Of a stretch of 42,740 nucleotides of DNA, positions 15,469 through 24,543 are shown piece after piece. Numbering within the stretch: the stretch's first letter is position 1; every line of letters begins with the position of its first letter. The DNA comes from an uncultured Colwellia sp. GTDB taxonomy: Bacteria > Pseudomonadota > Gammaproteobacteria > Enterobacterales > Alteromonadaceae. The DNA lies in assembly GCA_913063325.1 (NCBI GenBank), contig CAJXYE010000038.1, positions 1 through 42,740 of the forward strand, read 5' to 3'. Below the pieces are notes generated by a model. It did not search any database and was not told where the DNA came from. It worked only from the letters and a program-made list of their open reading frames with translations. Made by a program: the position numbers and the translations under genes.

Positions 15469-16680
15469 CTAGCTAGAAACAAAAGGCAGGCTTAAATACA
15501 GTTGGATAACGAGAGCATTAGTAATATCAATAAAGAAAGCACCCACTAAAGGTACCACCAAGAAGGCTTGTGGTGACGGACCATGACGGGCAACTAATGC
15601 CTCCATATTGGCAACAGCTGTTGGTGTTGCCCCTAAACCAAAGCCACAATGACCACCAGCAATAATGGCAGCGTTATAGTTCTTACCCATGACTCTAAAC
15701 GTTATGAAATAGGCAAACATCATTAACATAACCGTTTGAACCAAAATAATGACAACCATAGGGCCGGCTAAATTTGCTAATTCCCACACTTTTAATGACA
15801 TCAGTGCTAAGGCTAAGAAAATAGATAGCGCCATGGTGCCCCATAAATCGATACATGCACGACTTATGGTATAACGTTTAGAAAATTCGCATAAGTTGGT
15901 TGCTAATACACCAAATAATAACGGCATTAAAAAGGCAGGTAAAACAATATCGGCAGCTTTTAAATTCAGGTAAACAACTTGACCTACAGTCATACACATT
16001 AAAATGATAAATAAGGTTTCCATCATTTTCTTCGGTGTTACTAAGTCATGGTCTTCTGGATTAAAGGTTATCGTATCATCAAGCTCTTCGTGGTATTCAT
16101 CCGCTTTAAGATCGTAACGCTTGATCAGTCTTTTACTGACTGGGCCGCCGACTAAACCGCCTAAAACCAAGCCCATAGTTGCGGCAGCCATTGCTAGTTC
16201 AAAGACACTAGAAGACATTCCATATTCAGCTATAAATAAATCAGCGTAAGTTGCGCCATTGCCATGACCACCAGATAAAGTAACAGAGCCACCAATTAAG
16301 CCCATTAATGGGTCCATACCTGTGCCAATCGCTAAAGAAACGCCAATGGCATTTTGTACTAATAAATACACAGTAGCGAGACCGAGAAATAATACGACTT
16401 TAGGGCCCCCCTTAAGCAGCAATGAATAGCTAGCACCTAGGCCTACCGTGGTAAAAAACACTGTCATTAGTGGATTTTTAAAGCTCATATCAAATTGAAA
16501 ATGAATATCAAAAAAACTATGCGCAATGGCCGCTAAGATGGAGAAAAGAATGCCACCAACAACGGGCTCTGGAATATTATTATCACGTAAAAAATTAACT
16601 CTGCTATTACAGAAGTACCCCGAGAAGAGAATAATTAACGCGAATACAAGCGTTTCTAATACGCCGACATTTATTTCCAT
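15469..16680 (-). CDS. gltS: Sodium/glutamate symporter GltS
   Basis: 403 residues from the ATG at 16680; a GTG four codons upstream is open but less likely. Length matches GltS (about 400). There are ten or so membrane segments, and the reentrant-loop signatures SGGHGNGATYADLF and GGHCGFGLGATPTAVANMEA occur once in each half, as in the family. It catalyses Na+-coupled uptake of glutamate, and in known members both L- and D-glutamate are bound. It lies downstream of the PLP decarboxylase-like gene and upstream of the LysR gene, all on the minus strand, opposite NAD-glutamate dehydrogenase. This points to a glutamate import and degradation module. Confidence 0.92.
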   Translation of the reverse strand: MEINVGVLETLVFALIILFSGYFCNSRVNFLRDNNIPEPVVGGILFSILAAIAHSFFDIHFQFDMSFKNPLMTVFFTTVGLGASYSLLLKGGPKVVLFLGLATVYLLVQNAIGVSLAIGTGMDPLMGLIGGSVTLSGGHGNGATYADLFIAEYGMSSSVFELAMAAATMGLVLGGLVGGPVSKRLIKRYDLKADEYHEELDDTITFNPEDHDLVTPKKMMETLFIILMCMTVGQVVYLNLKAADIVLPAFLMPLLFGVLATNLCEFSKRYTISRACIDLWGTMALSIFLALALMSLKVWELANLAGPMVVIILVQTVMLMMFAYFITFRVMGKNYNAAIIAGGHCGFGLGATPTAVANMEALVARHGPSPQAFLVVPLVGAFFIDITNALVIQLYLSLPFVSS

Positions 16681-16829
16681 GGATAAGCTCACTCTATTGT
16701 TATTATTTCAACCAAATAGACCCTATACTATTGCAATTGATAGTAAGGATTATTTGGCTAATTTTTTTAGTTGGGCGTTTATATCTTATTTGTTCTGCAT
16801 CTCATAGCTATTATTGCTAATAAGTACAA

Positions 16830-18107
16830 TTACATATTATTTAATACACTTTCGAGGGATTGTGCTGCACGTATGCAGTCAATTGTTAAATCATCATCAG
16901 CACCGCTAATTGTGTAAATAGCAACTCTTGGCAAGCTATTGTAGTCAAAATGATTGGTAAAGTAATAACCACCAGTATCATGCACCATAACATAGTCATT
17001 AGCTTCGAGTTTTGGTAGTGATTGTTCCACGCAAATCAAATCGCCAGCAAAACAACAAGGACCCGCAACATCAGTTGTTACTACTTCAGAATTTTTTTCG
17101 GTCTTTTCTTCGCCACGGGCTGTATAACCAGTAACGCGAATTGGCCATGATTTAGGTAAAAAAGCAGTGCGAGTAAGGATTTGTGCACCTGCATGAGTCG
17201 TGGCGATATGACGGCCACCAGAGTTTTTAGTGTATTCAACTCGCGTAATGATTACGCCATTTTTAGCCACTATAGCGCGACCAAATTCTGTTTTTACTTG
17301 ATACTTATCGGTAAAGAGTAAAGGTACTTCAGCTTTTAATACCTCAGCATAATCTTTAAAACTTGGCTTAATTTCATCTGAGCTAAAGTTAACCGGCAAA
17401 CCACCACCTATATCTAATCGAGTGACTTGTTGGCTGCCGATAAACTCATTAATTTCTTCGGCAAGTTCAGTAATGATTTTAACACCATTTGCCATTAAAG
17501 TTAACTCACAACCTTGTGAGCCAGTATGAGTGTGAATGCTTTTTAGCCACGGGCGTGCTTGATATATTTCAATAAGTCTCTGGCGATTGTCGCCATCAAC
17601 TAAAGCATAACCAAATTTTGAAGTAGCAGTCGCAGTACTTGTGGAGCCTATTTTTCCCGCACCAATTTGTGGGTTTACACGAAAACCAATAACAGATTTA
17701 GTATCAGGAAAATCACGTATCAATCTATCAACACGTGCTAATTCTTGTAAATTATCAATGTTTATTGAAATATCGTTTTCTATGCAAGTACGTAAATCTT
17801 GTACTGTTTTAGCTGGCGAATCAAAAATAATATCTGCAGTGTTATAACCTGCAGCACGGGCAATCATTAATTCCCCCGGACTGGCAACTTCTGCACCCAT
17901 ACCAGACTCGCGTAATGATGATAAAACCTGAACTAAGGCATTCGCTTTTACTGCAAAGGTATGAAAGAAATTGGCTGGAAAGGCTTGATAGACATCATCA
18001 ACTGTTTTCTTTAATGCATCTAAGTCCATTACGCCGACAGCAGTTAAATCTTGATCAATGATTTTTGCTTTAATGGCACTGGCAATAATATTTTGTTTTC
18101 TGCTCAT
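16830..18107 (-). CDS. Fold-type III PLP decarboxylase, diaminopimelate-decarboxylase-like
   Basis: 425 residues. N-terminal alanine-racemase-type barrel with the PLP lysine in FHTFAVKAN (about Lys49), HTHTGSQG (phosphate/substrate loop, about 190-198) and DIGGGLPVNF (PLP phosphate binding, about 230). The C-terminal beta domain has GPCCFAGDLI, the counterpart of the catalytic Cys motif GPxCxSxD, and DTGGYYFTNHFDYN near the end, the active-site Tyr region. These fit DAP/ornithine decarboxylases. The context (GltS, LysR, NAD-glutamate dehydrogenase) is catabolic rather than lysine-biosynthetic, so the substrate may be meso-DAP from peptidoglycan peptides, a D-amino acid, or another amino acid. 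It shares a 344-bp control region with the dehydrogenase. Confidence 0.8.
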   Translation of the reverse strand: MSRKQNIIASAIKAKIIDQDLTAVGVMDLDALKKTVDDVYQAFPANFFHTFAVKANALVQVLSSLRESGMGAEVASPGELMIARAAGYNTADIIFDSPAKTVQDLRTCIENDISINIDNLQELARVDRLIRDFPDTKSVIGFRVNPQIGAGKIGSTSTATATSKFGYALVDGDNRQRLIEIYQARPWLKSIHTHTGSQGCELTLMANGVKIITELAEEINEFIGSQQVTRLDIGGGLPVNFSSDEIKPSFKDYAEVLKAEVPLLFTDKYQVKTEFGRAIVAKNGVIITRVEYTKNSGGRHIATTHAGAQILTRTAFLPKSWPIRVTGYTARGEEKTEKNSEVVTTDVAGPCCFAGDLICVEQSLPKLEANDYVMVHDTGGYYFTNHFDYNSLPRVAIYTISGADDDLTIDCIRAAQSLESVLNNM

Positions 18108-18231
18108 ATTGGTATATTTCTTTGTTTGATGACTGCTGTTATGTCACTGATGACATAGGGCAGTGCTTATTAGATAACTTTAAGATAGTGCAGCTAGGTT
18201 AAAATGGATAATAGCTAATGTTAAGAGGGTA

Positions 18232-18246
18232 ATAACTTAGGGTTAT
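18232..18246. promoter_or_regulatory. LysR-type operator, site A of the divergent region
   Basis: ATAACTTAGGGTTAT matches the 15337 palindrome at 13 of 15 positions. It lies 125 bp upstream of the decarboxylase-like start. Confidence 0.6.
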
Positions 18247-18309
18247 ATGTTGTTGTTTCATTGACCAGAGGGCTAATAAATACAAATTTTATATAGCTGA
18301 TTACAAGCT

Positions 18310-18324
18310 ACAACATTAGGTTAT
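18310..18324. promoter_or_regulatory. LysR-type operator, site B of the divergent region
   Basis: ACAACATTAGGTTAT matches the 15337 palindrome at 12 of 15 positions, with the right half perfect. It lies 128 bp upstream of the dehydrogenase start. Sites A and B are placed almost symmetrically in the 344-bp divergent gap, with centres 78 bp apart. Confidence 0.5.
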
Positions 18325-18451
18325 ACCTTTGTCAATTAATTGAATTTGCCTGTATAAAGCCTACTAGCTAGGCTTTTGTATATAGCTATGCTTCTTTAGT
18401 AATAATGGTATTTCAGAGAAGCTTATTAAAATAAGATAAAGGTAAATTATT

Positions 18452-21400
18452 GTGAATATTGCGACCAATGTAGAGTTATGCTGTTATATAAATGAAAACT
18501 ACGCAAAAAAAGACCTGACGGCTTTTGAACGTTTTTCTTCACAATTATTTCTCCGCTTACATCGTGAAGATATGCAAGTATTATCCATTGAGCAGCGTTA
18601 CCAAATGGCACTGTCATTATGGCAATCATTTGCATCTCGCTCAGTTAATGAAAACAGAGTTGTTATAGAAAATAGATCGCAACAAGGTATTTTAGATAAT
18701 GCTTCTGTCCTGCATATCATTTCTGATGATAAAGCTTTTCTCGTTGATTCAATATCAGCCTTGTTAATCGCACAAGGTTATAAGATTAAGTTGTTTTTAC
18801 ACCCCGTTATTAACCGTGAAAAAATTAACCGTGCACAAATCAATGATTTTCAAACAGAGTCGGCTTCGTTAGGTGATGAGTCGGTATTATATATTGAGCT
18901 CGCTAGTCAACTTGACTCTGTTGCTATTGGTACACTGGTTGAACAAATCCAAGCGCTGCTCTGTCAAATTACCAAGGTGAACACTGATTGGCCCTTGATG
19001 ACGGCTAAAAGTCAAAATGTTAACCATAGCCATAATAAGAGTCATAACCCTTTAGCCAATATTGAAGAGACTAAATCTTTTTTATCTTGGCTCTGTCATG
19101 ATAATTTTGTTTTTTTGGGTTATTGCTCTTTTGGGGTAACGGCACAAAACGATTATCACTTGGGTCAATATAACTATGGCATCTTTCGTAACTCTGCTAT
19201 TGAAGGTAAGAGTTCAGTCACAGTAGGTAATGAAGAACTTAAACCGAGTAATTCAGAGTTCAGCACTTTCATTGCATCAGATACTTCGTTGATGGTGAGT
19301 AAATCAAATGTAAAATCGACAATCCACCGCAGTGATTATTTAGATTTAGTCAACGTGAAAGAGTTTTCAGCAGACGGTGAGGTTGTTGCTATTCATCAGT
19401 TTATTGGTTTGTTTACTCAAGTAGCGAATAACCTGAATCCTAAAAAAATACCTTTTTTAAGCCATAAACTTGAGTTAGTGCTACAAAGTCTTGCGGTACT
19501 AAAAGATAGTCATGATTATCGAAATTTTGTTCATATTCTTGCGTCACTACCGAAAAGAGAATTATACGAAAGTAGCGTTGAACAATTACTTACCCTTGCT
19601 AAAGGTATTCATCATCTTAATGTTAGGAGTAAACCCGGCACCTTTATTAGAGAGAGTGATTTTAACAAGCAGGTCTCTGTGTTGGTATTTGTCTCAAAAG
19701 ATGCTTTTTGTACCGACCTACGTGATGAAATAGAGCAGGAGTTATCGAAAACTTATCAAGGGCAGATATTATCTCGCCGCTCTATGCTCAATGATAACTA
19801 TTTAGCCCAGTGGCATTTTATTGTTGAAAAGTCGGAGCAATTGCCTAGTGCATTAAATGTTGATGCGTTAATTGCCAGTATTGAAACTAAAACGCATAGC
19901 TGGACTGAAAGTTTGCATAAATTGATAACTCAGTTATGGGAAGGCGAACAAGCGAGTCAGTTAAGTAATAAATATGAAAATGGTTTCTCCAAGAGCTATA
20001 AAGAACAATTTTCAGCTAAACAAGCTATCAGCGCTATTACAAATTTAGAAAAACTAGATGAAAATAGTCCATTTCAATTTCAAATAAACCGTTCTTCACA
20101 AGCGTTGAAAAATACCTTAGTACTAAATATTTATACGCTAGCGCAAGGTATTGCGTTAAGTGATTCTATCCCTATTTTAGAAAATTTTGATTTTAGGCCT
20201 TTAGATGAATTTAGCTTTAAAGTGACGATGGCAGACCAAGTCAGCTCGGTAAATAACCTGTACAGCTACACCCTAGAATATCCTGATAGTGAATTAGATA
20301 TAGAAGCAATAAAAACTAATCTGGAGCAAGCATTGTCACAAGTTTGGCAAGGTAATATTGAAAATGATGGTTATAACAAGTTGTTAATGTCAGCTAATAT
20401 TAATATCAGGCAAATAGTGATTATTCGTGCCTACGGTAAGTATTTACGTCAACTTGGCTTGGGTTACTCAGAAGAGTATTTTCAACAGGCGCTGATCAGC
20501 TACCCTGAAATTGTTCATGGGCTCATCGACTTATTCGAATCACGTTTTGCTTTAACAGCTAAAGGTATTAGCGAACGTAAAGTAATCACCGATGAGATAA
20601 AGGCCGAGCTGTTACAAGCGTTAGCTATGGTCGAGAAAATAGATCATGACAGGATCCTTCGCAATTTTATTTCCGCAATTTCTGCAACCGTTAGAACAAA
20701 CTTTTATCAATTATCAGTGACTGGTGAGCCAAAAACGTACTGCTCTTTTAAAATTAGAAGTGGTGAAATTGATGATGCACCTCAGCCGAGACCTTATGTA
20801 GAAACGTTTGTATATTCCCCTCGTGTTGAAGGTGTACATTTACGTTTTGGTTTGGTTTCTCGCGGTGGTTTACGTTGGTCTGATAGACGAGAAGATTTTA
20901 GGACTGAAGTGTTGGGCTTGGTGAAAGCGCAACAAGTTAAAAATGTGGTTATTGTACCACAAGGCGCAAAAGGTGGTTTTGTACCCAAACAATTACCTAC
21001 TAATGGCTCACGTGACGTTATAACGGCAGAAGCGATAGCTTGTTATAAAATTTTCATCTCTGCGTTATTAGACCTCACCGATAATAATACTCCCGAGGGC
21101 ATTGTTAAACCAAAAGAGATTATTTGCTTTGACGGTGATGATAGTTACTTAGTGGTTGCCGCGGATAAAGGCACTGCGACCTTCTCTGATATTGCTAATG
21201 CTTTAGCGGATGAGTATGGTTTCTGGCTCGGCGATGCTTTCGCCTCTGGTGGCAGTGTCGGTTACGATCATAAAAAAATGGGCATAACGGCTAAAGGTGC
21301 TTGGGTTTCGGTACAACGCCACTTTAGAGAAATGGGCATTGATGTACAAAAAGATGAGATCAGCGCCATTGGTATTGGTGATATGTCGGGCGATGTCTTT

Positions 21401-23251
21401 GGAAATGGCATGTTATCGTCCAAAACAATTAAGTTGGTTGCTGCTTTTGATCACCGTGATATCTTTATTGATCCTAATCCTAATGCGCGATTAAGTTATG
21501 ATGAGCGAAACAGACTTTATTACCTTGAACGTTCGTCATGGCAGGATTATAACAAAGCATTAATTTCTAGCGGTGGTGGTGTCTTTAGCCGAGCAGTTAA
21601 ACATATTCAATTAACGCCTGAGATTAAACAGGTGCTTAATATCGATGACAAAATAACCAAGCTATCTCCGGATGAATTAATACGTTGTATATTGAAATCT
21701 ACAGCTGACTTACTTTGGTTTGGTGGTATTGGCACATATGTTAAAGCCAGTAATGAAATTAATACCGACGTTGGTGATAAAAGTAATGATGCTTTACGAG
21801 TCAACGGTAATGATTTGCAATGTAAAGTTATTGGCGAAGGCGGAAATTTAGGTTGTACTCAGTTAGCAAGAATAGAATTTTCTAAAGGTGGCGGTAAAAT
21901 AAATACCGATGCAGTTGATAACTCTGCTGGCGTTAATTGCTCTGATAATGAAGTAAATATTAAAATTTTACTGAATGGTTTAGTTGATAAGGAAACGATG
22001 ACTAAAACCCAGCGTGATGCCCTATTAGAAACAATGACCAGCGAAGTTGGTGTTATGGTCTTGCGTAATAATTATTATCAAGCACAGGCTCTGAGTATTG
22101 ATGAGGCCAATAGCCAATTTCACTTTGATAGTTTTACCCGTTTAACTCAATACCTAGTGAATAATGCTGAGTTAAATCGTGAGTTAGAGTATTTGCCTGA
22201 TGATGAAGAGCTGCAAGCAAGACATAACGCACAACAAGGACTAACAAGACCTGAATTAGCCGTATTAATGGCTTATTCAAAAATGGATGTTCACAATGCC
22301 TTATTACAAGAAAAATCGTTAATTACTGATCATTACTTTGAAAAATATTTATTGTCAGCTTTTCCTAGTGCTTTAGTGGAAGAGCATACTCAAGCTATTA
22401 TTTGTCACCCCTTGGCTAAACAAATTATTGCCACCAGTGTTGCCAATGAAATATTCAATCGTGGTGGTATTCATGCGGTACGGGAGCAAACGGGGGCCAC
22501 TATAGCCGAAATAGTTAAGGCATTTGTTATCGCCAAAGAAGTTTTTGCTCTTGATGATATCTGGCGCGAAATAGAGTCACTGCATGATACGGTGTCAGCA
22601 CAAATTCAAATAAAATTGTTGGTGGAAGTGCAGCGTTTTTATCGACTGATGGCAATTTGGTTTATTAACCACGGCAATGAGGATGACAGTATTGCAACGA
22701 TAGTACAAAGGTATTCACCAGGAATAAAAACCTTGCAGCAGCTTGATGATGATGAAATCACCTTACCTTTTTCACCCGTAGATAAATCTCTTTATCAATT
22801 AGAAAGTGAGGCCGCTGGCTTGGCGATTGTTGATAAAATTCACCAGTTGAAAGTATCAAGTGTGGTGTTTTGTGACATTGTTAAAACCGCTTTTGAGTTA
22901 GGCTTGTCGGTAAATGAAATATTGCCATGTTATTGCCAAGTCAGTAAGTTGTTAGGTCTATCATGGTTAATAGAACAAACAGAAAAAGTACAAACTAAAG
23001 ATCACTGGTCTAGGTTAGCACGCTTTAGTTTGTTGCTTGACCTGCTTGAGTTTCGTGAGAAACTTGTTGTTACTATTGTTAACAGTAATCCATCCGTCTC
23101 GCCTGATAGCGCCATTGAGTTTTGGGCAGCCAATAAAGCTTCAGAGTTAAATCGAGTCGCTAGAGTGATTGAAGATTTAAAATCTGCGGGTAGGGTGCAT
23201 ATTGATAAACTGTACTTTGCTAATCGACAAATACGGGCATTACTGGTCTAG
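18452..23251 (+). CDS. NAD-specific glutamate dehydrogenase, large (about 180 kDa) type
   Basis: 1599 residues, near the usual 1600-1620 of this class. It oxidises L-glutamate with NAD+ to 2-oxoglutarate and ammonium in the cytoplasm. A long N-terminal ACT-containing regulatory half precedes the catalytic core: GGLRWSDRREDFRTEVLGLV near 805, the lysine-containing KGGFVPK near 840, and the nucleotide-binding segment GIGDMSGDVFGNGML near 975. A C-terminal helical domain follows. Start is GTG with AAAGG nine bases upstream; no better ATG is in frame nearby. It is divergent from the decarboxylase/gltS unit, with two LysR-type sites between, consistent with induction by amino-acid supply. The large glutamate dehydrogenases serve degradation, not assimilation. 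Confidence 0.95.
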   Translation: MNIATNVELCCYINENYAKKDLTAFERFSSQLFLRLHREDMQVLSIEQRYQMALSLWQSFASRSVNENRVVIENRSQQGILDNASVLHIISDDKAFLVDSISALLIAQGYKIKLFLHPVINREKINRAQINDFQTESASLGDESVLYIELASQLDSVAIGTLVEQIQALLCQITKVNTDWPLMTAKSQNVNHSHNKSHNPLANIEETKSFLSWLCHDNFVFLGYCSFGVTAQNDYHLGQYNYGIFRNSAIEGKSSVTVGNEELKPSNSEFSTFIASDTSLMVSKSNVKSTIHRSDYLDLVNVKEFSADGEVVAIHQFIGLFTQVANNLNPKKIPFLSHKLELVLQSLAVLKDSHDYRNFVHILASLPKRELYESSVEQLLTLAKGIHHLNVRSKPGTFIRESDFNKQVSVLVFVSKDAFCTDLRDEIEQELSKTYQGQILSRRSMLNDNYLAQWHFIVEKSEQLPSALNVDALIASIETKTHSWTESLHKLITQLWEGEQASQLSNKYENGFSKSYKEQFSAKQAISAITNLEKLDENSPFQFQINRSSQALKNTLVLNIYTLAQGIALSDSIPILENFDFRPLDEFSFKVTMADQVSSVNNLYSYTLEYPDSELDIEAIKTNLEQALSQVWQGNIENDGYNKLLMSANINIRQIVIIRAYGKYLRQLGLGYSEEYFQQALISYPEIVHGLIDLFESRFALTAKGISERKVITDEIKAELLQALAMVEKIDHDRILRNFISAISATVRTNFYQLSVTGEPKTYCSFKIRSGEIDDAPQPRPYVETFVYSPRVEGVHLRFGLVSRGGLRWSDRREDFRTEVLGLVKAQQVKNVVIVPQGAKGGFVPKQLPTNGSRDVITAEAIACYKIFISALLDLTDNNTPEGIVKPKEIICFDGDDSYLVVAADKGTATFSDIANALADEYGFWLGDAFASGGSVGYDHKKMGITAKGAWVSVQRHFREMGIDVQKDEISAIGIGDMSGDVFGNGMLSSKTIKLVAAFDHRDIFIDPNPNARLSYDERNRLYYLERSSWQDYNKALISSGGGVFSRAVKHIQLTPEIKQVLNIDDKITKLSPDELIRCILKSTADLLWFGGIGTYVKASNEINTDVGDKSNDALRVNGNDLQCKVIGEGGNLGCTQLARIEFSKGGGKINTDAVDNSAGVNCSDNEVNIKILLNGLVDKETMTKTQRDALLETMTSEVGVMVLRNNYYQAQALSIDEANSQFHFDSFTRLTQYLVNNAELNRELEYLPDDEELQARHNAQQGLTRPELAVLMAYSKMDVHNALLQEKSLITDHYFEKYLLSAFPSALVEEHTQAIICHPLAKQIIATSVANEIFNRGGIHAVREQTGATIAEIVKAFVIAKEVFALDDIWREIESLHDTVSAQIQIKLLVEVQRFYRLMAIWFINHGNEDDSIATIVQRYSPGIKTLQQLDDDEITLPFSPVDKSLYQLESEAAGLAIVDKIHQLKVSSVVFCDIVKTAFELGLSVNEILPCYCQVSKLLGLSWLIEQTEKVQTKDHWSRLARFSLLLDLLEFREKLVVTIVNSNPSVSPDSAIEFWAANKASELNRVARVIEDLKSAGRVHIDKLYFANRQIRALLV

Positions 23252-23319
23252 TTAAAGCTGCAAAGAGGGTTTTATCCTTAATGATAGCCTTGCATTTCCT
23301 TGTTAAAGCGAGTGTGGGG

Positions 23320-24087
23320 CTATTTTAGGTAAGGTCTATAGTCTATGATTTTGTATTTTTTATTTAACTGTTCAAGTAACGCTTTATTGTTGCTTAAAAA
23401 CTTATTAAATTCTTTAATGATTTCAGGATGTTTGATTGTTGAAAGGTGAAAGTCATAAACATCATAACTATATCTTCGATCGATAATGCTTGTGTCTGAT
23501 GGTTTATCAAGCTCTTCGAGGTAATAACGAATAACACTTGGCTCTATGTCTATACCATCAATATGTCCGGCAACAAGTTGTTGCACCAAAATTTTTGTCG
23601 AAACATCCTCATATAATTTTACTTGTCCACTTTTTATCTGCTCGATCCAATGTGTTGGATAAAAACCTAGCAGTGTTCCAATAGAGTTAAATTCTGATTT
23701 GTTTTTTGTAAGTGATGATTTTAAAACCGAGGTTCCAGCAACTAGCTTTATAGTAGATTCACTAAAGGTAAATTGTGCTGTTGTCTTAGTCTTTGAATAC
23801 CAACGAGAATTATCAGGATATTTAAAATCAATTTTTTCTTCGAGTAACCATCTCTCAAATCGTTTAACGGGCAAGGGCAGGTAAGTAAATGTATAACCTT
23901 TAGCGGCAGCAAAGGCATTTAATAGCTCTTTTGAATGGGTACTCCTGCTGGATTTGAATTCATATAAGGGGTAATAAGACACATCTTCTACGCCAATGAT
24001 GAACTCTTTAGCTTGCAAACTTGGAAAGGAAATAAGTGCTAATAAATAGCATATTAAGTAGTGGTTAATTTTCATTTTTTGTTTCAT
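23320..24087 (-). CDS. Family-3 periplasmic solute-binding protein, orphan
   Basis: 255 residues. Signal peptide at about 1-26 (YLICYLLALISFPSLQAKEF). The body is a short two-lobed SBP-3-like fold: FIIGVEDVSYYPLYEF opens the first lobe, then PVKRFERWLLEEKIDFKYPD, and a hinge return at VQQLVAGHIDGIDIEPSVIR. No permease or ATPase is nearby, so it may deliver ligand to another system or serve as a sensor-linked binding protein. It diverges from the TonB receptor gene across a 450-bp gap that contains a perfect LysR-type site. Its 3' end converges on the dehydrogenase gene. Confidence 0.7.
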   Translation of the reverse strand: MKQKMKINHYLICYLLALISFPSLQAKEFIIGVEDVSYYPLYEFKSSRSTHSKELLNAFAAAKGYTFTYLPLPVKRFERWLLEEKIDFKYPDNSRWYSKTKTTAQFTFSESTIKLVAGTSVLKSSLTKNKSEFNSIGTLLGFYPTHWIEQIKSGQVKLYEDVSTKILVQQLVAGHIDGIDIEPSVIRYYLEELDKPSDTSIIDRRYSYDVYDFHLSTIKHPEIIKEFNKFLSNNKALLEQLNKKYKIIDYRPYLK

Positions 24088-24543
24088 GATTATTTCACTT
24101 AAACACTTTTATAAGCAAGTTATAGGAAAGAATGAGTGTATTTCTGTAAATATTTATCATGAACATGTCATTTTTGGTAAACAGTCATAAGCAAAGTATG
24201 GCTATTTATTCATTTTTTTGCTTGAATTCACACGAGTTTAATCGACTTTATTTTTATCATTTGAAAACATACTCTTCGTGAATATTCATGGCTAGTGACA
24301 CTGTTAGGCCCGCTACTACGGTAAAACTGTGCGTTTAAGAAATCATTGTTGAATAAAAGCAATAATAAATTACGCCGATATATAATTTAACTATAACCTC
24401 AGGTTATGGGGGAGCGATAAAGCGTCAATTGTTAAAAGTGTAATTTAAGTTCAAGGTAAATGTGAATCAAATGAAACTAAATGATCGGGCAACTATTAAG
24501 CCCGACTAATTATAAAGCAAGCGAAATTACAATGGTGAATATC
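24088..24543. promoter_or_regulatory. Divergent control region of the binding protein and TonB receptor
   Basis: No gene is seen. It contains the perfect LysR-type palindrome at 24393-24407. A hairpin TCGGGC (24485-24490) / GCCCGA (24500-24505) lies in what would be the leader of the receptor mRNA if translation starts at 24532 or 24544. Confidence 0.5.
24393..24407. promoter_or_regulatory. LysR-type operator before the TonB receptor
   Basis: ATAACCTCAGGTTAT, a perfect 7+1+7 palindrome identical to the 15337 site except for the central base. It is about 150 bp upstream of the receptor's likely start. Confidence 0.7.
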
